In this document: piece by piece, positions 1-8,937 of the stretch
Layout: each line of letters starts with the position of its first letter
Numbering within the stretch: the stretch's first letter is position 1
DNA from: Natrinema sp. CBA1119
Lineage (GTDB): Archaea; Halobacteriota; Halobacteria; Halobacteriales; Natrialbaceae
NCBI RefSeq assembly: GCF_002572525.1
Contig: NZ_PDBS01000001.1
Coordinates: forward strand, 3,162,001 to 3,226,000
Direction: 5' to 3'
DNA: 64,000 nucleotides
Notes under the pieces: generated by a model
What the model saw: the letters and a program-made list of their open reading frames with translations, nothing else
Told to the model about the DNA's origin: nothing
Databases searched by the model: none
Program-made: the position numbers and the translations under genes

Positions 1-201
1 GGGAGCAAGCGCGGTATCGCGCTGTTTTACCCGCTCTGGAAGGAAGAGTTCGGACTCCCGATCGGCGTCGCGGTCAGCAGTAAACGCGCGGATCTCATGA
101 TGGTAATCGTCACCGTCGGCGAACTGGCCCTCGCCGCCGCGCTCGTGTTCGAAGTCCCCCGGTGGGGCTTCGAGATGGGGCGACAGGTACTCGGGCTGTA
201 G
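1..201 (+). CDS. C-terminal end of a membrane protein (partial)
   Basis: The window opens inside this gene; frame 1 reads 66 codons to a TAG stop. The piece has a short polar stretch, then a hydrophobic helix (about residues 33-52 of the fragment, rich in V, L and A), and ends GRQVLGL. The stretch ALFYPLWKEEFGLPI just before the helix recalls the C-terminal end of YdjM-type membrane metal-dependent hydrolases. The metal ligands of that family would lie outside the window, so the assignment is weak. No promoter or start is visible. Confidence 0.5.
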   Translation, partial: GSKRGIALFYPLWKEEFGLPIGVAVSSKRADLMMVIVTVGELALAAALVFEVPRWGFEMGRQVLGL

Positions 202-286
202 TCGACTGCCAGTTCTAGCGAGAATCGGACGAATACCGATTCGGTATCCCATTGCTTACCCGTCCGGCGGCCCGTCGAATACACGA

Positions 287-721
287 ATGCCAGCAGCAGA
301 TCGCCAGCGTCCACGGTCGGATTCCGCCGATGACCAGCCGCCCATTCGCTGTGACGAGTGCCGGTCTGCCCTCCGATCAGATCGGCAGCAGGCCGTTTCG
401 TTCCTCCTCCTGGACCAGCTCACGATTCCCGTTCTCAGCTGTGACGACCACCTCGAGCGGTTCACCTCGATCTGTGGGCTCACGACCGAATCGACGGCCG
501 ATCTCCTGCACCACCGACCGGCCGGTGGTATCACCTGTCCCGGCTGTCGCCTCGCACGGTACAATTCGACCCAACACATGATACCGGTCCAGGAGGGAGT
601 AATCGTCCCCATGGCATGTCCGGAGCACCAGTCGAAAATCGTTCAGCGGTTCCAGACGGGGCTCCAAACGCAACAACAGCTGTCAGTCAGCCTCGGTACG
701 ACTCCGAACGGCGCATTGTGA
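287..721 (+). CDS. Cysteine-rich zinc-binding protein, unknown function
   Basis: A 144-residue soluble protein. Possible zinc ligands come in groups: C22/C25, C52/H55/C63, C84/C87 with H97, and C111/H114. This would suit two treble-clef or ribbon sites. There is no membrane segment. I do not recognise a named family; it looks like a haloarchaeal conserved protein that may bind nucleic acid or protein. The start at 287 is the first ATG of the frame and lies 85 nt after the preceding gene. It converges on the membrane protein encoded at 835-1827. Confidence 0.65.
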   Translation: MPAADRQRPRSDSADDQPPIRCDECRSALRSDRQQAVSFLLLDQLTIPVLSCDDHLERFTSICGLTTESTADLLHHRPAGGITCPGCRLARYNSTQHMIPVQEGVIVPMACPEHQSKIVQRFQTGLQTQQQLSVSLGTTPNGAL

Positions 722-834
722 GCTACCCGTTTGTGATCACGAACGGGCACGCGTACAGCGGTAGTACAGTCGAGAAGAATGACAGCCGAGAAAACCGAAC
801 ATCGCTCTCGTTCTGAACCGCTTTCGGCTGCTGA

Positions 835-1827
835 CTACTGTCGGTTCGGCGTCCACTCCTCGCAGGCGTCCATGTCGTCCATCGCCGTTTCGTGGCGGGC
901 GCAGTAGGGGACCATCCCCTCCGAGGAGCGGACGTACTCGAAGTGCGTGCAGTTCCCGCAGTAGCGGTCCGTCGGTTCGTTCGGCTGCTCGGTCGGCGAC
1001 TCGACGATCTCCGCGTCGGTGCCGTCGCCCGACTCGAGCGGCGAGGAGATGTCCGAGGCAGCGGACCCGCCGTCGCTGGTCGCAGCGCCGACGGATCGGC
1101 GGGTAGGTGAGCCGGTTCCCCTTCCGCCGGACGTCCCCGTTCGACCCGTCGACTGTCGCGACGCGGTCGTCCGCTCCGCTTGCCCGTCGGAGACCGTCGT
1201 CCGGCTCTGGTCGGCGTCGGCGTTGGTCTGCGTCTCCACGTCCCCGTCCGGCGTGCCGCCGAGGAATCCGATGCCCCCGAGACCGCCCGAGTCGCTCTCG
1301 TCGGACTCGATGACCGTCTTGTTGTGTCGGGTGACGTTCATCTGGAGGGCGCCGCCGGGATCGTTGCGCCGCTTGAACGTCGCGACGGCGGTGAACAGAC
1401 ACCAGACCGCGGTCAGGAGCCCGAGCAGGTAGACGACGCTCACCTCGAGCGTGAGCTGGTCACCGCCGTAGCGCCAGTGGGCGGGGTAGGCGTGCCAGAA
1501 GAGCGCGACGCCGAGCAGGCAAAGGCTCGCGCTGATCGCGGCGGCGGCCTGGACGCGCCGGCCGGCCGGTAAGACGACAAAGACGCCGACGAGGATGATT
1601 GGAACGCTGAGTCCGGCCAGAACGCCCGCGGCGCGGACGGTCGCGAACTGGGCGGCCATCTCGCCCGAGAGCTCGACCGCGTAGCCGCCGACGAAGTCGG
1701 TCGTCGCCACGAGGACCGCAACGACGGCCAGCGCCGCGCCGAGCACCACGAACGCCGTTCCCGTGTACAGCCGGCGGCTCGTCACCTCCGGTGCCGTCCC
1801 GTCGTAGACCTCCGTCAGGCTTGTCAT
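835..1827 (-). CDS. Haloarchaeal four-helix membrane protein with C-terminal Cys cluster
   Basis: A 330-residue protein. The N-terminal third has about four hydrophobic helices (around residues 20-40, 60-85, 90-110 and 120-150). A long polar, Ser/Thr/Asp-rich linker follows. The C-terminus has a CxxC...C...C cluster (CGNCTHFEY, YCARHE, DACEEW) likely to bind zinc. The start at 1827 (MTSLTEVYDG) is preferred to an upstream ATG at 1854 because the N-terminal extension looks unlike the rest. Such proteins are often labelled permease-like or DUF7139 in haloarchaea; that name is from memory. Function unknown. Confidence 0.75.
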   Translation of the reverse strand: MTSLTEVYDGTAPEVTSRRLYTGTAFVVLGAALAVVAVLVATTDFVGGYAVELSGEMAAQFATVRAAGVLAGLSVPIILVGVFVVLPAGRRVQAAAAISASLCLLGVALFWHAYPAHWRYGGDQLTLEVSVVYLLGLLTAVWCLFTAVATFKRRNDPGGALQMNVTRHNKTVIESDESDSGGLGGIGFLGGTPDGDVETQTNADADQSRTTVSDGQAERTTASRQSTGRTGTSGGRGTGSPTRRSVGAATSDGGSAASDISSPLESGDGTDAEIVESPTEQPNEPTDRYCGNCTHFEYVRSSEGMVPYCARHETAMDDMDACEEWTPNRQ

Positions 1828-1965
1828 ACGCGGCCGTTGGGCTCCCCACCACAAAACGATACGTCAGACACATGTCTGACTTTCGAGGCGAACGGCGTCG
1901 GAGCCCGGCTCGAGCCGACCGGCGGAAGCGAAAGCTTGAATCGCCGCCCTCGCAAACGACCGCCC

Positions 1966-2247
1966 ATGAGTGACGAGGAGGCGGAGCCGGCAGTCTCACT
2001 CGGAGAGTCGATCCCCGTCGAGGGTGCGCCGCTCGCCCGCGTGAGTTCGCGACTGACCTGGCCGAAAGAGAAGAGCGAAGTCGACCGACTCGAGGGCGAG
2101 AGCGTGATCCGGACCCCTGACGGCCCCCGCGAGCTGTCCGCCGTACTCGAGGACATCGATGAGACGTACTTCCAGCGCCACCAGGAGTTCGAAGCGAACG
2201 TCCGGGACGTGATCGGTACCGGACCGATTCCGACCGCGGACGAGTAA
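1966..2247 (+). CDS. DUF5789 family protein
   Basis: A 93-residue acidic protein. The core reads LARVSSRLTWP, then EKSEVDRLEG, VIRTPDGPREL and DETYFQRHQEF, ending in a GTGPIPT segment. This pattern is typical of the haloarchaeal DUF5789 family, which has no assigned function. The ATG at 1966 is chosen over an upstream in-frame ATG at 1837 because conserved sequence starts here (MSDEEAEPAVSLGE). It ends 4 nt before the next gene, so the two are probably co-transcribed. Confidence 0.85.
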   Translation: MSDEEAEPAVSLGESIPVEGAPLARVSSRLTWPKEKSEVDRLEGESVIRTPDGPRELSAVLEDIDETYFQRHQEFEANVRDVIGTGPIPTADE

Positions 2248-2251
2248 TACC

Positions 2252-2947
2252 GTGGCGTCCGAGCCGGATCGCTTCGGTGGCCGCTGGCTCCGGGGCCGAT
2301 TGGATCTCTCTTGGGTTCAGAAGTCGGTCGTGGTCGGAGCCGTGCTCACGCTGTTGTGGATGCGACTGGTTCCCAGCGAGTTGGATCAGCGGATCGTCGT
2401 CGACGGCGTCCTCCTGATCGGCGGCCCGCTCGCGCTCGGGCTGTCCCACGGGAACCGTATCGGATGGCGCGTCGACCGCGTCGCCGTCCGAAATACGGTG
2501 TTGCTCGCGCTGTTCGTTCTCCCCTTCTACGTCGTCGGCTCGACGCTACCGACGATCCGGGCGTACTATCCGATCTGGGAGACGACCGCAGCGCCGGCCG
2601 TCTTCATCCCGCACGCGATGAAACTATTTCTCCTTGCGCTGGCCGCCGAGACCTACTACCGCGGCCTCCTCTGCGTCGGTGTCAAGGAGATCGGCATCAG
2701 CGCGGTGTTCATCAGCCCCGTCGTCTACATGCTTCACCACACCTCGAAGCCGCCAATCGAATTCCTGTTGTCGGGGCCCACGGACGTCCTGTTCGGGGCC
2801 GTCGACTACAAATCCGACTCCATCCTCCCATCGGTCGTCGCCCACGGCGGCGGGTTGGTCCTCCTCGACTGGCTCGTCATCCACGACCCGTTGTTCGATC
2901 CGAATCGATTGATCCGATTCCTCGAGTGGGCCCCGATTCCGCTTTGA
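2252..2947 (+). CDS. CPBP-family intramembrane protein (CAAX protease-like, degenerate motif)
   Basis: A 231-residue polytopic membrane protein with about seven hydrophobic segments. The family signature EExxxR appears here as AETYYR (residues 132-137), so the first glutamate, the usual catalytic residue, is an alanine. The second-motif histidines are present near 162-163 (YMLHH), and a late histidine sits in VVAHGGG. Family members are Rce1-like or ABI membrane proteases; loss of the first Glu suggests a reduced or non-proteolytic role. It starts with GTG 4 nt after the DUF5789 gene and is probably in the same operon. Confidence 0.8.
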   Translation: MASEPDRFGGRWLRGRLDLSWVQKSVVVGAVLTLLWMRLVPSELDQRIVVDGVLLIGGPLALGLSHGNRIGWRVDRVAVRNTVLLALFVLPFYVVGSTLPTIRAYYPIWETTAAPAVFIPHAMKLFLLALAAETYYRGLLCVGVKEIGISAVFISPVVYMLHHTSKPPIEFLLSGPTDVLFGAVDYKSDSILPSVVAHGGGLVLLDWLVIHDPLFDPNRLIRFLEWAPIPL

Positions 2948-3280
2948 GGGCGTCTCGAGGTCGGTCCGGGAACTGCTCCGCTCGGTTCGCGTGGGACTCG
3001 AGTATACGGATTGCTGTACCGGATTCCCAGTGCAACTATGACCGTCCTGCGTTGTGCCGAAAATGACCGACAGTGCTGCTCGGGACCGCCCCCGACGACG
3101 AAAACTGGCAGACGATCGTCGACGAGACCAGCACGTTGATCGACGAAGCCGACGCGAACCTGTAGGCGGCCGGCTCCAGTTCGGATCGCTGGGCGGTGTT
3201 GGAGCCGGAATGTCGTTTCGTTACTGTGGTGGACAGTATGGAATATCAACATTTATGCGTCCGATCGGAGTGGCTGAACT
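2948..3280. other. Intergenic region with an orphan reading-frame fragment
   Basis: 333 bp between the CPBP gene and the AI-2E permease gene. On the plus strand 3073-3165 reads as 30 residues, VLLGTAPDDENWQTIV and so on, ending EADANL and TAG. It has the codon bias of coding DNA but an in-frame stop just upstream (3064-3066). It may be the tail of a lost gene. A TATA-like box for the next gene lies at 3251-3257. Nothing else is recognisable. Confidence 0.4.
3251..3257 (+). promoter_or_regulatory. TATA box candidate for the AI-2E permease gene
   Basis: The AT-rich heptamer ATTTATG lies 24-30 nt upstream of the ATG at 3281, the spacing expected for a leaderless haloarchaeal transcript. Confidence 0.5.
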
Positions 3281-4366
3281 ATGGACGCTCGGACCTCGTT
3301 TCTCGCTCTCTCGGTCTGTGTCCTCGGCACGCTCGCCGCACTGATCGTGCTCCCGCTGGTGGAGTACGTGCTGGCGGCCTGCCTGCTCGCGGTCGTCCTC
3401 CGACCGCTGTACGAGCGACTCGCACCGCGAGTCGGCGAGCGCACCGCCGGACTCACGGCCACCGTCCTCGCCGTGGTCGGCGGTGTCATCCCGCTGGTGC
3501 TCGTCTCGCTGGTCGTTCTCCGTACCGCCGCGTCGGTTCGCGAGACGACGTCGATCGACCACATTGCGGCGAACACGGGGGAGTTCGCGCGAGCCGAACT
3601 CGGACTGGCCGACGGGACGGTCGCGGCCCTCGAGTCGTCGGTAACGGCCGAACTCGAGGGAACGATCGCGGGTGCGGCCGACGTGACCCTGGCCCGAACC
3701 GTCGGGCTCGTGACCACCGCCGCCGACATCGTCGCGGGGACTATCGTTCTCGTGTTCGTGCTGTACTACCTGCTCGTGGACGGCCCGGCAGCGGTCGACT
3801 GGATCCGACGGCACGTCCCGCTCGAGCGCCGGGTCCTCGACGACCTGTTCGAGGAGGTTCACGTCGTCGTCTGGGCGGTCCTCCGCAGTCACGTGCTCGT
3901 CGCGGTCATCCAGGGGATACTCGGCGGGCTGGGACTCGCCCTCCTCGGGGTCCCGTACGCGCCAGTATTGGCAGTCGTGCTGGTTCTCGTGTCCTTCCTC
4001 CCGACGATCGGGGTCTGGCTCGTCTGGGGACCGGTGACGGTCGCCCACGCGGCCTCGAGCGGTCCCCTCCGCGGCGTACTCCTGTTGGGCTACGGGATCG
4101 CGGTGCTCGCCGTCGTCGACAACTACCTCCGGGCGATCCTCGTCGACCGGCGGGCCCACCTCCATCCGGCGATCGTTCTGGTGGGCGCCATCGGTGGCGT
4201 CTTCCTGTTCGGGATCGTCGGGGTGTTCGTCGGTCCCGTCGTTCTCGCGACGTTCAAAGTCTGCGTGGCAGCCGTCGATCGGATCGACCGAACCGCACCG
4301 GACGCTGACGACGGTGCCGAGAGCGAGCGCGAGGAAGAACCACTGCTCGCGGACACGAAGCAGTAG
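3281..4366 (+). CDS. AI-2E family transporter (PerM/YdiK type)
   Basis: A 361-residue membrane protein. Two N-terminal hairpin helices (about 8-45 and 58-82) precede a soluble domain (about 85-145). A block of five or so helices follows (about 150-320), with the family's conserved region from VVWAVLRSHVLVAVIQG to the PTIGVWLVWGP stretch. The charged C-terminal tail (EREEEPLLADTKQ) is cytoplasmic. The family includes autoinducer-2 exporters and Na+/H+ antiporters, so the substrate cannot be inferred. The gene stands alone with its own promoter and converges on nhaC. Confidence 0.85.
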   Translation: MDARTSFLALSVCVLGTLAALIVLPLVEYVLAACLLAVVLRPLYERLAPRVGERTAGLTATVLAVVGGVIPLVLVSLVVLRTAASVRETTSIDHIAANTGEFARAELGLADGTVAALESSVTAELEGTIAGAADVTLARTVGLVTTAADIVAGTIVLVFVLYYLLVDGPAAVDWIRRHVPLERRVLDDLFEEVHVVVWAVLRSHVLVAVIQGILGGLGLALLGVPYAPVLAVVLVLVSFLPTIGVWLVWGPVTVAHAASSGPLRGVLLLGYGIAVLAVVDNYLRAILVDRRAHLHPAIVLVGAIGGVFLFGIVGVFVGPVVLATFKVCVAAVDRIDRTAPDADDGAESEREEEPLLADTKQ

Positions 4367-4394
4367 TTGGCCCGCTCGAGACGGGTAACCGCCC

Positions 4395-5831
4395 TCAATC
4401 TGCGCTCTGGGCCCGCTCGGTGCGGCCGGTGGTCGGGACGCCGCGACCCGTCAGCGCCATCGCGAACAGCACGAGCGGCGAGAGGAACCCGAACAGGTAG
4501 AACGGCGCGTACTCGAGGGTAGGGACGCCGGTCGCCGAGGCCATGAAGACGCCGCCGGCGTGCCACGGGATGAGCGCGCCGGTGGGCGTGCCGGCGGCCT
4601 CGACGGCCCGGGAGAGTTCCTCGCTGTCGAGGCCGAACTCCTCGTAGAGGTTTCGGAGCGTCAGCCCCGGCAAGACGATGCTCATGTACTGCTGAGCGGT
4701 GAGCGCGTTGACGAGGATCGCGGACGCGCCGGTGCCGGCGATTAGCCCGCCGGAACTCCGCACGCCCCGTGAGAGGCGGTCGGCGAGCACCGCCAGCACG
4801 CCGGTGTGCTCGAGGAGGCCGCCGAGCGAGAGCGCGGCGACGACGACGGTGATCGTCCAGGCGGAGCCGGTGAGGCCGCCGGTCACGAGGAGTTCGTTCA
4901 CGAGGGCGACCCCGGTTTGGGGCTCGGTGCCGCCCATGAATACCTCCCAGGCGGCGACGAAGCCGGTGCCCTGAACCAGAATCGAGGTGGTGACGCCGGC
5001 GAAGACGCCGGCCACGAGCGTCGGAAGCGCGGGGTAGCCGTAGAGGGCGAGTCCGAAGGTAACGACGAGGGGCAGGAAGACGAGCACGGAGAGGTCGTAC
5101 GTGCCTGCGAGCGCGGTTTGAATCTCGGCGACGCGGCCGACCGGAATCTCGCCACCTGCCTGAAGGCCGAGCGCGGCGAATCCGGTCACTGCAAGGCCGA
5201 ACGCGATAGCCGTACCCGTTCGCATACGACGGATATGGTCGTACAGCGGCGTGTTTGTCACGCCGGCCGCGAGATTGGTCGTATCGGAGAGAGGCGACTG
5301 CTTGTCACCCGCGTACGCCCCGGAGATGACCGCACCGACAGTCATGGGCCCGGAGACGCCGAGTCCGGCCCCGATTCCGACGAACGCGACGCCCAGGGTC
5401 CCGACCGTGGTCCACGAGGACCCGATCGAGAACGCGACGACCGCGGCCAGGATCGCCGTGATCGGCAGGAACACCGTCGGGGTCAGCAACTCGAGGCCGT
5501 AATACATCATCGCCGGAATCGTTCCCGCGTCGACCCAGGTGGCGATCAAGGCGTAGATCGTAAAGAGGATTAACAGCGCCTGTAGCCCCATCAGGAGGCC
5601 GTTAGAGACTCCCTCTGAGAGCTCGCTCCACTGGTACCCAAGATAGCGACCGAACGCGCCGACGAAGACGATACTCCAGAGCAACGGAACGTGCGGTGCC
5701 AGCCCGAGCAGGGCCGATCCGATGCTGAGAAAGACGACGACCGCGAGTACCGGAACGAGTGCGAGGCCGACCGACGGTCGTCGATCGGGGTCGAGATCGT
5801 CGATCGTCGTCGGTGTAAAGTCGAATGTCAT
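4395..5831 (-). CDS. nhaC: Na+/H+ antiporter, NhaC family
   Basis: A 478-residue protein with 11-12 membrane helices. NhaC-type signatures include GSSWTTVGTLGVAFVGIG, GAYAGDKQSPLSDTTNLAAG (polar residues in the ion path) and the late NALTAQQYMSIVLPG segment. It would extrude Na+ in exchange for H+ at the cytoplasmic membrane, fitting a salt-in halophile that must export sodium. The start at 5831 is supported by a TATA-like box 20-30 nt upstream. It is monocistronic and converges on the AI-2E gene, with 28 nt between the stops. Confidence 0.93.
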   Translation of the reverse strand: MTFDFTPTTIDDLDPDRRPSVGLALVPVLAVVVFLSIGSALLGLAPHVPLLWSIVFVGAFGRYLGYQWSELSEGVSNGLLMGLQALLILFTIYALIATWVDAGTIPAMMYYGLELLTPTVFLPITAILAAVVAFSIGSSWTTVGTLGVAFVGIGAGLGVSGPMTVGAVISGAYAGDKQSPLSDTTNLAAGVTNTPLYDHIRRMRTGTAIAFGLAVTGFAALGLQAGGEIPVGRVAEIQTALAGTYDLSVLVFLPLVVTFGLALYGYPALPTLVAGVFAGVTTSILVQGTGFVAAWEVFMGGTEPQTGVALVNELLVTGGLTGSAWTITVVVAALSLGGLLEHTGVLAVLADRLSRGVRSSGGLIAGTGASAILVNALTAQQYMSIVLPGLTLRNLYEEFGLDSEELSRAVEAAGTPTGALIPWHAGGVFMASATGVPTLEYAPFYLFGFLSPLVLFAMALTGRGVPTTGRTERAQSAD

Positions 5832-5850
5832 TGGCCGATTTATGCATTGA

Positions 5851-5861
5851 GAACATAAAAG
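5851..5861 (-). promoter_or_regulatory. TATA box candidate for nhaC
   Basis: Read on the minus strand this is CTTTTATGTTC, 20-30 nt upstream of the nhaC start. The 259 bp between nhaC and the NreA gene hold no other recognisable feature. Confidence 0.5.
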
Positions 5862-6090
5862 AAGAGCGCTTTATTACCACCATGTATGCCCTACGATATC
5901 AGTGGTCATATTCAGGTTCGAGTACCAATTAGATCTCTGCCCGTTCGAGCGGAGATGCTCGAGACGGTCTCCAGAGGGTGGCAGTTCTCGAACGGCCGGG
6001 TCGAACCTACCGCTTGCCGCGACTTTCGGACGGGGAGGGGACTGCGTGCCACTGGCTTCCGGTTCGGCTACTGAAAGGCGCGCTCGCGGA

Positions 6091-7392
6091 TCAGTCCACG
6101 CTCGAGAAGGCGCTCAGATTCGACTGCAATCCGGCCGCGAGTTCGGATTTGCGCCGCAATCGCGCGTCGGAAACCGGCAACCGGGTGGCGACCTCCGAAA
6201 CGGCCTCGTGGAAGGTCTCAGCCTCGCCGTACTGCCCCTCGAAGGCGTTACGGACGCTCTCGCGGACCTGCCAGACGCCGACCGGGGCCCAGTAGTCGTC
6301 GCTGACTTCCCGCAGGACGAGACACTTCGCCTGCCGACCGATCGACTCGAGGTACTCGAGGACGCCCAGTCGGGCGGCGTAATAGGCGCCCGCGGTCTCC
6401 TCGACGTAGCTCGAGCGACCCTCGTATCCTTCGGAGGCGCTGGCGAGCCAGATGTCGTCGCCCGGATCGGGGTTCCAGATGCTCCCCGGGGCCTTCATCT
6501 CGACGAGTTCGAACTCCCAGGTGCCGGGCGCGAGCACGACCCAGTAGCGGTTGCCGACGTACTCGTTGGCCCAGACCTGCACCCCGTCGATGCTGGGCGC
6601 GTTCCGGATTCGACCGCGCAGGAACTTTCCAACGGTGTCATCGACGGCCGTGATCGACCACCGCGTCGGGACCAATCGGCGCTGCTTGGTCTGACCGAGC
6701 GCGCCCGCCGAGAGGATCGAATTGATGTCGTAGACGTCGAAGCCGCGCCGGTAGAGGTAGGTCATCGCCCCCTCGGCCTGCCAGTCGTCGTCCTCGAGCG
6801 TCTTCTTGACCGGCCGGGGAACGTAGGGATTTTCCTGCAATTCCGCGTTTCGAGCGTTGGCGCGGGGGCCCCGCGGCGTCGCCACGTCAGTTCCCGTATC
6901 CAGGCCGAGGTCCGGTTTGTTGTCCAACCCGATCTCGAGGTCAACCGGCCGGTCGGCGATGGCGACCTCGCGTTGGACGCCGACGAAGCCGTCCCAGACG
7001 TCGTCCACGTTCGGCGTCATCCGGCTCGCAATGGACGGCGAGTCGACGTTCGCGCGCTTGCTCGAGTTCAGGAGCCCGGTCCGGCGCTGGAGCACGTCGT
7101 CGATAGCGTACCCCTGCTGATACCAGTCGCCGTCGGTGACGTACTCCTCGGCATCGTCTTCGTTACCGACCGGTGAGAGCAATCCGATGGGGATATCAGG
7201 ATAGTTGGACCGCCCGACGAAAATCGACGGCGAGGTCGAGCCGACGAGAGTGTCGCCGCTCAGAGCGTCGTCGAACTTCCGCTCGAAGTCCTCGAGGTGA
7301 TCCGTGATCGCGTAGGACTTCTCCTTGGCGAGGCGGCGGCGCTCGGCCTCCGCGTCGGGCTCGAGATCCTCGATGTAGTCGTCGAGGCGCAT
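6091..7392 (-). CDS. nreA: DNA repair protein NreA
   Basis: A 433-residue soluble protein of the archaeal NreA family, which contributes to DNA-damage tolerance with the sliding clamp PCNA. Conserved stretches seen are [17 protein letters not shown] (near 54-70), the [17 protein letters not shown] region, [22 protein letters not shown], and [15 protein letters not shown]. The C-terminus carries a PCNA-interacting (PIP-like) motif, QSNLSAF (423-429), with Q, L and F in consensus positions. The start is the only sensible ATG ([13 protein letters not shown]). It diverges from the zinc-finger/EF-1beta pair. Confidence 0.93.
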   Translation of the reverse strand: MRLDDYIEDLEPDAEAERRRLAKEKSYAITDHLEDFERKFDDALSGDTLVGSTSPSIFVGRSNYPDIPIGLLSPVGNEDDAEEYVTDGDWYQQGYAIDDVLQRRTGLLNSSKRANVDSPSIASRMTPNVDDVWDGFVGVQREVAIADRPVDLEIGLDNKPDLGLDTGTDVATPRGPRANARNAELQENPYVPRPVKKTLEDDDWQAEGAMTYLYRRGFDVYDINSILSAGALGQTKQRRLVPTRWSITAVDDTVGKFLRGRIRNAPSIDGVQVWANEYVGNRYWVVLAPGTWEFELVEMKAPGSIWNPDPGDDIWLASASEGYEGRSSYVEETAGAYYAARLGVLEYLESIGRQAKCLVLREVSDDYWAPVGVWQVRESVRNAFEGQYGEAETFHEAVSEVATRLPVSDARLRRKSELAAGLQSNLSAFSSVD

Positions 7393-7719
7393 TCACTCGA
7401 AAGAAGTGCGGCAACGGTGTTGAATGTTGAGTTTCCGGAGCGCAGTCGCTGTCAGCGTGGGACCAGCAGAGATGTCAGAGGCAGAGGTTCGGCATCCGTG
7501 TCGGGCCACCGAACCTCACTCACGACTCCGTGCCGGATCGATAAGTACCCCGCAGGGCGTTTTCAGAATCGGAAAACGCTGCGCGACGAGGGGGCCGATC
7601 GCTCGTCGACCATCGGTAGACCGTCACCGGTCCGACGCTCGGATCGACGGCGGCTCGGATTCACGACGCCGGACTCGAGAAAGACAATCGTTAAAAACGG
7701 CGGGCGGGAAGGAAGGGGT
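7393..7719. other. Divergent intergenic region, NreA to zinc-finger gene
   Basis: 327 bp between diverging genes. It holds a TATA-like box for the plus-strand operon at 7691-7700. No convincing coding sequence or hairpin is seen in the rest. Confidence 0.4.
7691..7700 (+). promoter_or_regulatory. TATA box candidate for zinc finger/EF-1beta operon
   Basis: GTTAAAAACG lies 20-29 nt upstream of the ATG at 7720, as expected for a leaderless transcript. Confidence 0.5.
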
Positions 7720-7899
7720 ATGAGTACGACCGACGAGAGAGAGACGCGTTCCTGTGTCTCCTGCGGACTCAACATCGCAGGCACGAACGCGGCCGCGTTC
7801 AAGTGTCCCGACTGCGGCCAGCAGATCTACCGCTGTGCCAAGTGTCGCAAGCAGAGCAACCTCTACGAGTGCCCCGACTGCGGATTCACCGGCCCATAA
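7720..7899 (+). CDS. HVO_2753-type zinc-finger microprotein
   Basis: A 59-residue protein with four CxxC pairs: C12/C15, C29/C32, C39/C42 and C51/C54, enough for two zinc sites. The layout [21 protein letters not shown] and [11 protein letters not shown] is that of the haloarchaeal family typified by Haloferax volcanii HVO_2753, a zinc-binding small protein linked to motility and biofilm phenotypes. The ATG at 7720 follows a TATA-like box at the right distance; upstream in-frame codons lack family similarity. It ends 8 nt before the elongation factor 1-beta gene, so the two very likely form an operon. This hints at a translation-related role. Confidence 0.93.
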   Translation: MSTTDERETRSCVSCGLNIAGTNAAAFKCPDCGQQIYRCAKCRKQSNLYECPDCGFTGP

Positions 7900-7907
7900 G
7901 ATCTCCC

Positions 7908-8174
7908 ATGGGAAAAGTCGCTGCCAAAATCAAGGTCATGCCGGACAGCCCCGAAAACGATCTCGACGCGCTCCAAGAGCGCCTCGAGAGCGCCCTCCCC
8001 GAGGGTGCGAAGATCAACGGCGTCGAGCGCGAGGAAGTCGCGTTCGGTCTCGTCGCTCTCTACCCGACCGTGATCGTCCCCGACGGTGCAGGCGGGACGG
8101 AAACCGTCGAGGAGAACTTCAGCGAAGTCGACGGCGTCGAAAGTGTCGGCGTCGAGAACGTCGGTCGGATATAA
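7908..8174 (+). CDS. ef1b: Elongation factor 1-beta (aEF-1beta)
   Basis: An 88-residue protein matching the archaeal guanine-nucleotide exchange factor for EF-1alpha in full length. It starts [16 protein letters not shown], has the [19 protein letters not shown] core, and ends [13 protein letters not shown]. It promotes GDP/GTP exchange on aEF-1alpha during elongation. The start at 7908 is the family start; the in-frame extension upstream belongs to the overlapping zinc-finger gene. Second gene of the two-gene operon. Confidence 0.96.
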   Translation: MGKVAAKIKVMPDSPENDLDALQERLESALPEGAKINGVEREEVAFGLVALYPTVIVPDGAGGTETVEENFSEVDGVESVGVENVGRI

Positions 8175-8315
8175 ACGGCCTCGCCGATCGGTTTTCGGCC
8201 ATTTCGCTATTTCTCGCGAGCCACTGGTGTGTGACTTACGTACGCGTCTCTACGGCCTCATCGCTCGAGTGATCGGAGAGGAACGACGTTCAGTGGCTGT
8301 AAGAGAGTCTGGTAC

Positions 8316-8750
8316 TTACTGTTGGTCTTCCCTGTTCGCACCGAGGTTGGCCTGTGAAACGATCTCCGCGCCGATCGAGGAGAGATCGACGGTCACGTCC
8401 TCGGTGACGGCCTTGCTGATCTCGTCTAAGTTCCCCGCGAGAACGGTCAGCACGTCGTCGGGGTTAGTGTAGACCAGCATGTTTCCGTCCTGGCCTTCCG
8501 CGACGAGTTGCGTGTCGTTCAGGACGACCTGATCGTTCTGAATCGTCGCCGAGACGACCGGTAGCGCCGCCGGCTTCCCCTGTTCGTCGTCCCTGACTTT
8601 GCGGATGTGGACCGCCTCGAGGTCGATTACCTCCTTGTGCGTCTTGATCTGTTCGGCGCAGTCGACCATGTCGTTGAGGAGGGCGGTCCGGCGCTCGTTG
8701 CCGTGATCGCCGTCGAGACAGTGCTGACAGACGCGGAGTTCGATTCGCAT
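8316..8750 (-). CDS. Conserved haloarchaeal protein, unknown function
   Basis: A 144-residue acidic protein. It begins MRIELRVCQHCLDGDHGNERRTALL, with a CxxC...H group (C8, C11, H16) that may bind metal. The middle alternates predicted strands (IDLEAVHIRKVRD, LPVVSATIQNDQVVLN, QLVAEGQDGNMLVYTNPDDVLTVL), and a helical tail follows. I do not recognise the family. It is convergent with the EF-1beta operon, 141 bp away, and upstream of an MBL-fold gene on the same strand. Confidence 0.7.
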   Translation of the reverse strand: MRIELRVCQHCLDGDHGNERRTALLNDMVDCAEQIKTHKEVIDLEAVHIRKVRDDEQGKPAALPVVSATIQNDQVVLNDTQLVAEGQDGNMLVYTNPDDVLTVLAGNLDEISKAVTEDVTVDLSSIGAEIVSQANLGANREDQQ

Positions 8751-8937
8751 TAGCCGTAATTCGTGCTCGATACCGATGAGAATTCCGCTTCAGTACCATG
8801 CGGGCTCGGGACGATCCGAGACGAGAACCCGTTACGGACGGACACCGTGAGACTGTGACTGCAGTCCCTACTGACGACCAGTCGCTGTCGCCCACCGGTT
8901 CGGCTTCAGCCGATCGGACGGAACGGAGCCGCGGCGC

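Noticed and set aside
3196..4308. 370-codon Arg/Gly-rich plus-strand ORF over the AI-2E gene
   Set aside because: It overlaps the real permease gene in another frame and has the Arg-rich composition of high-GC shadow frames.
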